From assembly GCA_944326585.1 (NCBI GenBank), contig CALVEN010000010.1:1-44964 (forward strand): a DNA stretch of 44,964 nucleotides, read 5' to 3'. Source of the DNA: Candidatus Gastranaerophilales bacterium (GTDB lineage Bacteria; Cyanobacteriota; Vampirovibrionia; Gastranaerophilales; Gastranaerophilaceae). Numbering within the stretch: the first letter of the stretch is position 1; each line of letters starts with the position of its first letter. The position numbers and the translations under genes are program-made. Positions 1 to 7,400 of this stretch are shown piece by piece. The notes below the pieces were generated by a model. The model saw nothing but the letters and a program-made list of their open reading frames with translations, was not told the origin of the DNA and did not search any database.

Positions 1-103
1 TAGTATCTTAGTAACTTTTCCCAAAATATACCGTCAAAACCCTTGTCCTGCCTACTTAGGAGAGTCGCCCCCCCCCGATATACTCTTTTTTCATATTTTT
101 CAT
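1..103 (-). other. Possible slipped-strand ORF with nine-G tract (runs off window)
   Basis: Reading leftward from an ATG at 103 (a second in-frame ATG is at 94), a short frame begins MKNMKKEYIGGG and stops at 56-58. It contains nine consecutive G (C68-76 on the plus strand). If the tract held ten G, the frame would stay open to the window edge and read on through ATLLSRQDKGFDGIF and beyond. An AG-rich stretch just before the start could serve as a ribosome site. I do not recognise the protein. It may be phase-variable, a remnant, or a homopolymer sequencing error. Confidence 0.3.
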
Positions 104-158
104 TGGCTTTCTCTTTCTTTTTGGGTTTATTATATCAAAAATTCTAATTTTTGGCAAG

Positions 159-188
159 AAAAAAGCACCCCTTGCGGGGTGCTTTTTT
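159..188 (-). terminator. Rho-independent terminator after tpiA
   Basis: GCACCCC at 165-171 pairs with GGGGTGC at 176-182 around a four-base loop. The stem has A6 on one side and T6 on the other, so it can work in both directions. It sits 12 bases past the tpiA stop codon and is its natural terminator. Confidence 0.9.
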
Positions 189-200
189 AAAAATCAAAAA

Positions 201-995
201 CTATACGGCAACTTTCATTGTATTTGCGATAATTTCATTAAAGCTGTCAGCTTTCAATGAAGCGCCGCCTACCAAAGCACCGTCGATATCGGATTGTGAC
301 ATTTGTTCTTCGATAGTTGAAGGTTTAACTGAACCGCCATAGAGAATTCTGATTGAATCGGCTGCAGATGAACCTGCTACATCTTTTACAACATTTCTAA
401 TCATTTTAATAACTCTGTTAGCTTCTGTTGAATCGCAGGTTTTGCCTGTACCGATAGCCCAGATAGGTTCATATGCGATAACTGATTTTGCAACATCTTC
501 TGATGAAATTCCTGATAAAGCAGCTCTGATTTGAGTTGCGATATGTTCATCGGTAATACCTGCTTCGCGTTGTTCAAGAGTTTCGCCGCAGCAGATAATA
601 GGAATCAAACCGCCTGCAAGAATTGCTTTTGCTTTTTTATTAATCATTTCATCAGTTTCAGAAAAATATTGTCTTCTTTCTGAGTGACCGATAATAATAT
701 AATCACAGCCTGCATCTTTAGCCATTGCAACAGAAATTTCACCGGTATAAGCGCCTGAATTTTCCCAGTGGCAGTTTTGAGCAGCAACGGAAATTTTATT
801 TCCGCCGCAACCGCAGTCACAGCCTACTGAACTTACAGCGCACAAAGATGTAAATGTCGGCGCAATTACAATTGTCGGCAATTGAGGTGCTGTATAATCT
901 TTTACAAAAGATTTAATGCCTTCAAAAAGTTCTTTGGCTTCGGATTGAAGCAGATTCATTTTCCAGTTTCCTGCAATAATTGGTTTTCTTGACAT
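201..995 (-). CDS. tpiA: Triosephosphate isomerase
   Basis: Interconverts dihydroxyacetone phosphate and glyceraldehyde 3-phosphate in cytosolic glycolysis and gluconeogenesis. The 264-residue length fits the family (about 250). The start IIAGNWKMN contains the catalytic Lys, IIIGHSERR carries the catalytic His, AYEPIWAIGTG the catalytic Glu and loop 6, and LYGGSVKP the phosphate-binding loop. A short Cys/Gly-rich insert (CDCGCGGN, about residues 58-65) is unusual. AAGGAGAG lies seven bases before the ATG. It is transcribed divergently from ribE and is not part of an obvious glycolytic operon. Confidence 0.97.
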   Translation of the reverse strand: MSRKPIIAGNWKMNLLQSEAKELFEGIKSFVKDYTAPQLPTIVIAPTFTSLCAVSSVGCDCGCGGNKISVAAQNCHWENSGAYTGEISVAMAKDAGCDYIIIGHSERRQYFSETDEMINKKAKAILAGGLIPIICCGETLEQREAGITDEHIATQIRAALSGISSEDVAKSVIAYEPIWAIGTGKTCDSTEANRVIKMIRNVVKDVAGSSAADSIRILYGGSVKPSTIEEQMSQSDIDGALVGGASLKADSFNEIIANTMKVAV

Positions 996-1087
996 AATAT
1001 TCTCTCCTTTTTTTGTAACATTTACATCAAAATTCTACTTTAAACATAAAAAATATTCAATTTTATCGGATTAGCGGAAATTTATGT

Positions 1088-1093
1088 TACAAT
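1088..1093 (+). promoter_or_regulatory. -10 element of ribE, leaderless spacing
   Basis: TACAAT ends six bases before the ribE ATG, so transcription would begin at or next to the A of the start codon. No Shine-Dalgarno sequence lies in between. No clear -35 box is visible. Confidence 0.45.
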
Positions 1094-1099
1094 AAAAAT

Positions 1100-1693
1100 A
1101 TGTTCACAGGTATAGTAGAAGAAACAGGGATATTAAAAAGTATAACGGGATCTGTAATTACCGTAGAATGCAGAAAGGTTCTTGAAGGTACAAAAATCGG
1201 CGACAGCATTGCAATTAACGGCTGCTGCCAGACAGTTGCTGGACTGACTTCAAATACTTTTTCGGCTGATGTAAGTGATGAAACTTTTAAAATAACTAAT
1301 TTCAAAACTCTCAAATCAGGCGACTCGGTTAATCTTGAACGCGCCCTGACACCTTCAACGCGTATGGGCGGACATATTGTTCAGGGGCATGTTGACATGA
1401 CCGCGAAATATCTGGGCAATATGACGTTTGAAGTTCCGGACAGCAAATACATTGTCTATAAAGGTTCTATCACCGTAAACGGCGTCAGCCTGACGGTTTC
1501 AAAACTCGACGGGAATATTTTTTCGGTCGCAATAATCCCGCATACACTTGAAAATACAAATTTAAAAAATTTACACTCCGGCGATCTTGTAAATATTGAA
1601 ACAGACATTTTAGGACGGTATGTTGAAAAATTTTTATCAACGGAGCATAATAAAATTGATGAAAATTTCTTAATGGAAAACGGATTTATGTAA
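1100..1693 (+). CDS. ribE: Riboflavin synthase, alpha chain
   Basis: Dismutates two 6,7-dimethyl-8-ribityllumazine molecules to riboflavin. The 197 residues hold the usual two lumazine-binding barrels. The first starts MFTGIVEETG and contains the family-typical NGCCQTV; the second starts MGGHIVQGHVD and contains SITVNGVSLTVS. The gene ends one base before ribBA, so the two are surely co-transcribed. The separate lumazine synthase (ribH) and ribD are not in this window. No FMN riboswitch is visible upstream, because the start codon lies only six bases from the -10 hexamer. Confidence 0.96.
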   Translation: MFTGIVEETGILKSITGSVITVECRKVLEGTKIGDSIAINGCCQTVAGLTSNTFSADVSDETFKITNFKTLKSGDSVNLERALTPSTRMGGHIVQGHVDMTAKYLGNMTFEVPDSKYIVYKGSITVNGVSLTVSKLDGNIFSVAIIPHTLENTNLKNLHSGDLVNIETDILGRYVEKFLSTEHNKIDENFLMENGFM

Positions 1694-1694
1694 T

Positions 1695-2903
1695 ATGGAC
1701 GAATTCAGATTTGACAGCATAGAAGATGCAATAAAAGATTTCAAAGCGGGCAAAATGCTAATTGTTGCGGATGATGAAGATCGCGAAAATGAAGGTGATC
1801 TGATTTGTTCGGGACAAATGGTAACGCCCGAGATTATAAATTTTATGGCAAACGAGGCAAAGGGGCTTATTTGTCTTGCAATTTCACCTGAAATCGCTGA
1901 AAAACTTGATTTGCCGCAAATGGTTGAGCAAAATACAGAAGGTATGAAAACAGCTTTTACGGTAAGCATTGATGCTTCTGAAAAATACGGAGTTACAACG
2001 GGGATTTCAGCATTTGACAGGGCAAAGACAATAGAAGTTGCCATAGCACCGGATGCAGTGCCGTCTGATTTAAGACGCCCCGGGCATCTTTTCCCGTGTG
2101 TTGCAAAACCTTGCGGAGTTTTACAAAGAACCGGACACACCGAGGCGGTTGTGGATCTTGCAAAATTATGCGGACATATTCCGGCAGGTCCTATGTGCGA
2201 AATTATGAATTCTGACGGTCATATGATGCGCCGCGATGATTTAAGAAAATTCGCCGATAAACACGGTATAAAATTTATTTCTGTTGCGGAACTTATTGCA
2301 TATAGACTTAAAACCGAAAGAATAGTAACCCGCGAGGCGGAAGCATTTTTGCCGACACAATACGGTGAATTTATGATTTACGGATACAAGAATAATCTCA
2401 CCGGTATGGAATATGCAGCACTTGTTAAAGATGACGGCAGCGACAAAATCCCTGCAATAAGAGTTCACAGCGAATGCTTAACCGGTGACATTTTCCACAG
2501 CCTTAAATGTGACTGTAATTCGCAGCTGCATGGTGCAATGAGCTATATTAATGACTACGGTAAAGGCGCCGTTATATATATGAGAGGTCATGAAGGAAGA
2601 GGCATAGGTTTAGTAAATAAAATTAAAGCCTATAAACTTCAGGAATGCGGTCAGGATACCGTTGAAGCAAATCATTCGTTAGGTTTTAAATCAGATTTAA
2701 GAAACTACGGCGACGGAGCTCAGATTATTCTGGATTTAGGGTTTACGACATTCAACCTGATTACCAACAATCCCAAGAAAATTATAGCTCTCAAGGGCTA
2801 TGGACTTAATGTTAATGACATAATAAAATTGACACCGGAAATTAACAAGTATAATAAAAGGTATATGGAAACCAAAAAAGATAAAATGCATCATATGCTG
2901 TAA
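1695..2903 (+). CDS. ribBA: Bifunctional DHBP synthase / GTP cyclohydrolase II
   Basis: Makes both precursors of riboflavin: 3,4-dihydroxy-2-butanone 4-phosphate from ribulose 5-phosphate (residues about 1-200) and the pyrimidine intermediate from GTP (about 205-402). The N half shows the acidic metal site DDEDRENEGD and RPGHLFP; the C half has the zinc-binding cysteines in ECLTGDIFHSLKCDC and the GHEGRGIGL motif. Both halves look intact and the length is normal for the fusion. It begins one base after ribE, pointing to translational coupling. Confidence 0.97.
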   Translation: MDEFRFDSIEDAIKDFKAGKMLIVADDEDRENEGDLICSGQMVTPEIINFMANEAKGLICLAISPEIAEKLDLPQMVEQNTEGMKTAFTVSIDASEKYGVTTGISAFDRAKTIEVAIAPDAVPSDLRRPGHLFPCVAKPCGVLQRTGHTEAVVDLAKLCGHIPAGPMCEIMNSDGHMMRRDDLRKFADKHGIKFISVAELIAYRLKTERIVTREAEAFLPTQYGEFMIYGYKNNLTGMEYAALVKDDGSDKIPAIRVHSECLTGDIFHSLKCDCNSQLHGAMSYINDYGKGAVIYMRGHEGRGIGLVNKIKAYKLQECGQDTVEANHSLGFKSDLRNYGDGAQIILDLGFTTFNLITNNPKKIIALKGYGLNVNDIIKLTPEINKYNKRYMETKKDKMHHML

Positions 2904-2911
2904 GGATGGTT

Positions 2912-3895
2912 ATGACGGAATATAGAGCAAAACTGTTATCAGAAGAAGATTACAAAGGGTTGGAACCGGTTTACGAAGATTTCAGAACACGAGCAACTAC
3001 AGATTATAACTTTGAATTGGAACCCTTGTCTTTTGATGATTTTATAGATTCCGTAAAAAAAGACCTTATAAAATGCATTATATTATTGGAAGACAGTATT
3101 CCTACGGCATTTTTGGTTTACACTACAATGATTTCGGAAGCTGTCGAGCTTAATATAATTCACGCACTTAATATGGAAAATTTTTTAGTCAGAAGCAAAT
3201 ATTTGATTGAAGAATTTTTAAACCAAACCAAAAAAGAACGTAAAGACAAAGTTGTATGTTATCCGATGCTCGGGGCGCAAAAAACTTTAATCGGAGAAAT
3301 TGCCCGTTTCGGATTTAAATTTGTAGGTATAGCTGTTTTACGATTTTTAATGAGCGGAACAAATTCCCGCGAAATTTTAAAAATGACACAACTAAGAAAT
3401 TTACCGAGCTGCTACAGCGTAATTCCGTGGGATGAAAAATATTTTGATGAGGCAATACATATAGTTCAAGAGGCTTTTGAAACCAGTGCCGATGCGCTTT
3501 TTGACCCGAGATTTCAGACACTTGACGGCACTTATGATATTTTGAATAAAATTACAAAAAATGTTTACGCCGAATTTTTGCCTGAAGCCTCCAGCATTTT
3601 GATGTGTGACAACAATCCTGTAGGATTTTGCTTTATGAACCTGACAGGCGGACAAATTGTAAATATCCCGATTGTGGGTATTAAAAAAGAACATCAGGGC
3701 AGAGGTTTGTCAAAAATGATGCTTAAATATTCAATGGATAAAATAATAAGCTGGGTAGAAAATGCCGAAAGACCTATAACAGAAATTAACACCTGCACTG
3801 AAACAAATAATTTCCAGGCACTCAAAATGTACAGACACCTCGGATTTAAAGAAGATTACAGCTATCCGCAGTCTTATCTGCCGGTCAAAAGATAG
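2912..3895 (+). CDS. Tandem GNAT-fold N-acetyltransferase
   Basis: A predicted cytosolic acetyl-CoA-dependent N-acyltransferase of unknown substrate. The C-terminal half is a recognisable GNAT domain: IVGIKKEHQGRGLSKMM gives the acetyl-CoA pyrophosphate loop, and NNFQALKMYRHLGF the closing strand. The N-terminal half looks like a degenerate GNAT domain without that loop. I chose ATG 2912 because AAGGA at 2902-2906 is correctly spaced to it; ATG 2906 would overlap that site. It lies eight bases after ribBA, so it is probably the third gene of that operon, but a role in flavin metabolism is not shown. Confidence 0.8.
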   Translation: MTEYRAKLLSEEDYKGLEPVYEDFRTRATTDYNFELEPLSFDDFIDSVKKDLIKCIILLEDSIPTAFLVYTTMISEAVELNIIHALNMENFLVRSKYLIEEFLNQTKKERKDKVVCYPMLGAQKTLIGEIARFGFKFVGIAVLRFLMSGTNSREILKMTQLRNLPSCYSVIPWDEKYFDEAIHIVQEAFETSADALFDPRFQTLDGTYDILNKITKNVYAEFLPEASSILMCDNNPVGFCFMNLTGGQIVNIPIVGIKKEHQGRGLSKMMLKYSMDKIISWVENAERPITEINTCTETNNFQALKMYRHLGFKEDYSYPQSYLPVKR

Positions 3896-3915
3896 ACTTT
3901 TTGTAAAAAATCATT

Positions 3916-3921
3916 TAAAAT
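3916..3921 (+). promoter_or_regulatory. -10-like TAAAAT before the 3928 gene
   Basis: TAAAAT lies six bases before ATG 3928. The intervening AGGTGT could instead be a close Shine-Dalgarno site, so leaderless initiation is possible but not certain here. Confidence 0.35.
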
Positions 3922-3927
3922 AGGTGT

Positions 3928-5034
3928 ATGAATAACTTTGATTTAGGACGGATGCTGATGAAATTTACAAACACACAAATGTTTGTAAACCGTCAAACGC
4001 CTGTAAATTCACAGGCTGCTGCAGAAAGTTTTGCGCAAAATGTCAGTCAAAATGTCACGGCACAGACAACCTCATCAACTGCCGCAAATCTTCAAATGAA
4101 CACATTGCAAAGTATGGATATGGCAGTTTACGCAAAAGAGGTCATGCAGCTTCCAAAAAATTTGAATGAATTTATCTATATGCTGCAAAAAGGAATGACT
4201 CAATTGCAGTTTAATCAAATGTTTTCACAGCAAATTGCTGCGCAAAAAAATGCTCTTTCCCAAATGCAGGCTCAAATTCTTGCCCAGCTTCAAGGGCTTA
4301 CGACACCGGGACAAATTCAAACTATTATTCAAACTCAATTGGCTACCCAGCTGCAATCCTCCATAAAAAATCTGGCACTTTCACCAAACGGAATGATAGA
4401 CTTGTCCCAAATAGCCCAGATGATTCAGGCAAACGGAAAAGAAGCCGTCACAAAATTGATTACCGCGATGACTGCAGCATCAAAACAAGGGATTACTGAT
4501 TTAAGCCAGATTAAAGAAATGGCACGGCTTATAAACAACAGTATGGCAGCCGCCGCACAAAATGATCCGGCACAAACCTTAAAAGTCTTGCTGCTTTTAT
4601 ACCTGCCGTGGCTTCCGCTTGAAGAAGGCGTCGGATTTGATCTTGATATTGAAACATCAGAAGACACCGAAGAAAGCGACAGCATACTAACAATCACTAT
4701 TTCCACCGTAAATTACGGCACTGTTGTCGCAACCCTTGTTCTGGAAACATCAAATTCGGTTCACGTATCAATTGAATGCTCAAAAGAATTCCCGAAAGAT
4801 GAACTTTTAATCAGAATTCAAGGCGATGAAAAGCATTACTCAATGAATTCCGTCATAACTTTTTCCGAAAAAGAGGCAAAAGCCGAAGAAGAAATTGCAA
4901 AAGCCAAAATTAATATGTCGCAGACAACCGAAATCAATCCGTTTATGCTCTTGATGGCACACACCGTAATCCGCCATACAATAGAAATCGATAACAATAA
5001 ATCAATCGGTGTTACAAGCCATATTGACGGATAA
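3928..5034 (+). CDS. Gln/Met-rich protein of unknown function, possibly FliK-C-like
   Basis: A 368-residue protein with no signal peptide or membrane segment. Residues about 20-210 are low complexity, rich in Q, A, M and T, and probably helical and partly disordered. About residues 225-300 form a beta-rich domain (SILTITISTVNYGTVVATLVLE and after) whose pattern of strands recalls the C-terminal domain of flagellar hook-length proteins. I see no flagellar genes nearby, so this is only a fold guess. It follows the GNAT gene by 32 bases and ends before a bidirectional terminator. Confidence 0.6.
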   Translation: MNNFDLGRMLMKFTNTQMFVNRQTPVNSQAAAESFAQNVSQNVTAQTTSSTAANLQMNTLQSMDMAVYAKEVMQLPKNLNEFIYMLQKGMTQLQFNQMFSQQIAAQKNALSQMQAQILAQLQGLTTPGQIQTIIQTQLATQLQSSIKNLALSPNGMIDLSQIAQMIQANGKEAVTKLITAMTAASKQGITDLSQIKEMARLINNSMAAAAQNDPAQTLKVLLLLYLPWLPLEEGVGFDLDIETSEDTEESDSILTITISTVNYGTVVATLVLETSNSVHVSIECSKEFPKDELLIRIQGDEKHYSMNSVITFSEKEAKAEEEIAKAKINMSQTTEINPFMLLMAHTVIRHTIEIDNNKSIGVTSHIDG

Positions 5035-5091
5035 TACTAAGTAGACTGTAAGTTAGGATTTTCAACATTAGATATACTTTTATTGCAACAC

Positions 5092-5118
5092 AAAAAAGAC
5101 CGCGGAAGCGGTCTTTTT
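5092..5118. terminator. Bidirectional terminator between convergent genes
   Basis: GACCGC (5098-5103) and GCGGTC (5108-5113) pair around GGAA, with A6 on one flank and T5 on the other. It serves both the gene ending at 5034 and the opposite gene ending at 5134. Confidence 0.9.
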
Positions 5119-5133
5119 ATTATTTATGTTAGA

Positions 5134-5904
5134 TTATACATTATACTTTTTAAGTATGTCAGACAATCCATTGTTTTTTATAGATTTAAAATCATCTATA
5201 TCTGCAATCTTATTATAATATTTTGATTGAAATTTTACATCTGTTAAATTTTTAATTTTCTCAAAAGTCTTGTCCGTTTTTTTATCTACAACCTTTAAAG
5301 GTTCAATCGGCTTTCTGGGTTCAAATAACTGCTGCCATTTTGAATCGAGTTTAGTTATAAGATCCTGATATCCCTTAAAAAGACGACAATAATGTTTTGG
5401 TGCCAATGACATTACTTGTTTAGCGTCTCCGGAAACATAACCTTTTAAAGCACCGGCATCAGCATTCAAGACAGCTTTTCCCTGATGCAATGTTGCATTT
5501 AACGATGCGTCCAGCGGCTGTGTTATTGTTTTATTTCCGTCTGCAAATACATTAAACCTTATCGGTGACATTCCGCGCTGCGGTAATATTTGACCTCTAA
5601 TTTGTACAATCGGTTTTGCTGCATTTGCATCTAACCCGCCGGCTAAATATCCGATATGGGTCTTGCCTGAATATGCATGTACCAGTCCGGTTACGGTATT
5701 TTTACCGCCCTTTACACCGCCTTTAAGACTGACATTTTTGTAACCTAAATTTGATAATTCTTTTAAAAATTTATCACCGCCGGGCAATTGTTTTACAAGT
5801 GAATTCGGAACATCACCCTTTACCTTAAAACCTTTTCTCATACATGTTTTTAAAGTATTACCCACTTTGGGCGTAAATAATTTTGATACTGATGCTATTG
5901 ACAT
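5134..5904 (-). CDS. Conserved-looking protein of unknown function
   Basis: I do not recognise this 256-residue protein. It begins MSIASVSKLFTPKVGN, is basic, and has a Gly-rich central part (about residues 45-170) with short alternating strands such as VSLKGGVKGGKNTVTG, followed by a charged helical tail. There is no clear signal peptide or membrane helix. ATG 5904 is chosen because GAAAGGA lies eight bases upstream; a longer frame reaches 5988 but has no such site. The upstream region carries a CCATA repeat at 6023-6043. Confidence 0.65.
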   Translation of the reverse strand: MSIASVSKLFTPKVGNTLKTCMRKGFKVKGDVPNSLVKQLPGGDKFLKELSNLGYKNVSLKGGVKGGKNTVTGLVHAYSGKTHIGYLAGGLDANAAKPIVQIRGQILPQRGMSPIRFNVFADGNKTITQPLDASLNATLHQGKAVLNADAGALKGYVSGDAKQVMSLAPKHYCRLFKGYQDLITKLDSKWQQLFEPRKPIEPLKVVDKKTDKTFEKIKNLTDVKFQSKYYNKIADIDDFKSIKNNGLSDILKKYNV

Positions 5905-6022
5905 AACTAATTCCTTTCTTTTTTCCTTAAAATTTTTGTGTGTATCCTTGTGTGAAATCGATTTCCCCTTACTCTTTCTTAAAAACAAAATCAGTTAAAT
6001 GATTGCTAAAGACACACTTCGA

Positions 6023-6043
6023 CCATACCATACCATACCATAC
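6023..6043. repeat. Pentanucleotide tandem repeat (CCATA x4)
   Basis: Four exact CCATA units are followed by C. They lie about 120 bases upstream of the start codon of the 5134-5904 gene, where a change in copy number could alter promoter geometry. Confidence 0.8.
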
Positions 6044-6374
6044 AGGCATTATAACTGGATTTCAGCTCTTTTTAAATTTATATTTACATTTCGTTACATT
6101 TGATGTATAGGTCAGTATTTTCCATAAAAACTATTATCGGAAGTTATTTTTATTTATTTTTTCAGAGCCTCCGGCGGGTGCTGCGCGCACGGCGGCAACT
6201 TGTCTTGGATTTGGACGACTCGCAAAAGCGTGGTTTTGCTCGTCAGGACGAGTATCGCTGCGCTCACTCTAGTCCAAATCCGCTTGGTGGCAAAAGCGAC
6301 GCAAAACCACCGCACGCTGCGTTCACTAATAACTTGTACGCCTCAACATAAAGGCGTGTAAACTCGCTCATGTC

Positions 6375-6395
6375 ACCCTGAACTTGTTTCAGGGT
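6375..6395. repeat. Short REP-like hairpin, copy 1
   Basis: ACCCTGAA (6375-6382) pairs with TTCAGGGT (6388-6395) over a five-base loop. A related hairpin with two compensated base-pair changes lies at 44705-44725. Confidence 0.7.
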
Positions 6396-6528
6396 CTCTT
6401 ATACTTTACCGCTCAGACAATACACGCCTATGAAGATTGTTTCGGCTACAGTTATTGTTCACTCCGCTATTGCGGTATTAATGCTGCGTAGCAGCTCCGC
6501 GCCGTGATTATAGGCGCGGTATGAGATT

Positions 6529-6598
6529 GCAGTATTTTAGCCCCTCTCCTGTCCTTCGGACATCCTCTCCCCAAAGGGGCGAGGGATAAAATACTGCA
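6529..6598. repeat. Long compound hairpin with TTCG loop
   Basis: GCAGTATTTTA (6529-6539) pairs with TAAAATACTGC (6588-6598). Inside, GTCC-TTCG-GGAC forms a small tetraloop hairpin, and CCCC/GGGG and CCTC/GAGG segments extend the fold. Confidence 0.65.
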
Positions 6599-6673
6599 AC
6601 GGCACGTAGTGCGCCCGTTAGGGCTTGAGCAATCCAAAGGATTGCAAATAAAAATGCGTGTTTTTCTTTTTCG

Positions 6674-6717
6674 GTTCACTTTTTCTTTTTGCATCGCTAC
6701 AAAAAGAAAAAGTGAAC
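6674..6717. repeat. Perfect 18-bp stem hairpin
   Basis: GTTCACTTTTTCTTTTTG (6674-6691) and its exact reverse complement (6700-6717) flank the eight-base loop CATCGCTA. It lies about 65 bases past the end of the RNase HIII-like gene and could act as a transcription or mRNA end for it. Confidence 0.75.
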
Positions 6718-6782
6718 ATAAAGACATACCGATAATAGTTTTTATGTATAGACAATGCAGCATCAGCAATAGTTTATGTAAC

Positions 6783-7400
6783 TCACACTTCGTTAAAAGT
6801 CTTGAAATGAGTTTTGCAGACTTCTTTTAACCTGTCTTTTCCGTATTTGGAAATAAATTCCCTTGCAGCATCCTTAACCTGAGATGCACAACCTTTAGGA
6901 AAAGTTATGCCGTATGCCTTTTCCATCTCAGCCATTTTGCGGACATAAGTTGCGCGGGCAAGAACAGATGCCGCCGCAACCGCTATATCGCTTTCCGCTC
7001 TGACCATCTGCCTCAATTCAATGTTTCTGCCGTATTTCATCAAAGCTGATTTTATAAGGCTTTCGTCCCCGAATTTGTCCGACAATGCGTAATCACACTC
7101 GTTATTTTCGCAAATATTTTCAATAACCCTTGCATGCCCCCAGGCAAGAAGTCTGTTCAAATTCTTTATATTTGCGTAAAGCTCATTATACCGCCCGTTT
7201 GAAATCGCTACAACCGAATGCACAGCGTTTGCACGGATTGATTTTTCAAGCTCAAGAATTTTTTTGTCGGAAATCTTTTTGCTGTCTTTTATGCCCAAAT
7301 CCGCAAAAAGCTTTTCGGTCTTTTCATCAACAAGCACTCCCGCAATGCAAAGCGGTCCGAAAAAATCTCCTTTTCCTGATTCGTCAACTCCTATATGCAT
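6783..7400 (-). CDS. rnhC: RNase HIII-like ribonuclease lacking the N-terminal domain
   Basis: Predicted to cut RNA in RNA-DNA hybrids. The first residues, HIGVDESGKGDFFGPLCIAGV, match the type 2 RNase H active-site strand in its RNase HIII form (DESGKGD). Further acidic residues follow in DYALSDKFGD and RAESDIAVAAASVLARA. At 205 residues it lacks the TBP-like substrate-binding domain of typical RNase HIII (about 300), so it may be a shortened RNase HIII or a HII/HIII intermediate. Its ATG overlaps the stop codon of the PBP gene (TAATG), showing coupling. Confidence 0.85.
   Translation of the reverse strand: MHIGVDESGKGDFFGPLCIAGVLVDEKTEKLFADLGIKDSKKISDKKILELEKSIRANAVHSVVAISNGRYNELYANIKNLNRLLAWGHARVIENICENNECDYALSDKFGDESLIKSALMKYGRNIELRQMVRAESDIAVAAASVLARATYVRKMAEMEKAYGITFPKGCASQVKDAAREFISKYGKDRLKEVCKTHFKTFNEV

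Larger units (their letters stand above)
6123..6746. repeat. Gene-free palindrome-rich block bounded by an 18-bp inverted repeat
   Basis: This stretch has no credible gene. It is bounded by CATAAAAACTATTATCGG at 6123-6140 and its exact reverse complement at 6729-6746. Inside are a GGATTTGGAC/GTCCAAATCC stem (6207-6216, 6272-6281) and at least three further hairpins listed separately. Much of the interior is GC-richer than the surrounding genes. The arrangement suggests a miniature mobile element or nested repeat insertions; no transposase is encoded. Confidence 0.6.

Noticed and set aside
996-1099. FMN riboswitch before the riboflavin genes
   Set aside because: The gap is 104 bases, shows none of the RFN element's conserved pieces, and the likely transcription start lies at the ribE ATG.
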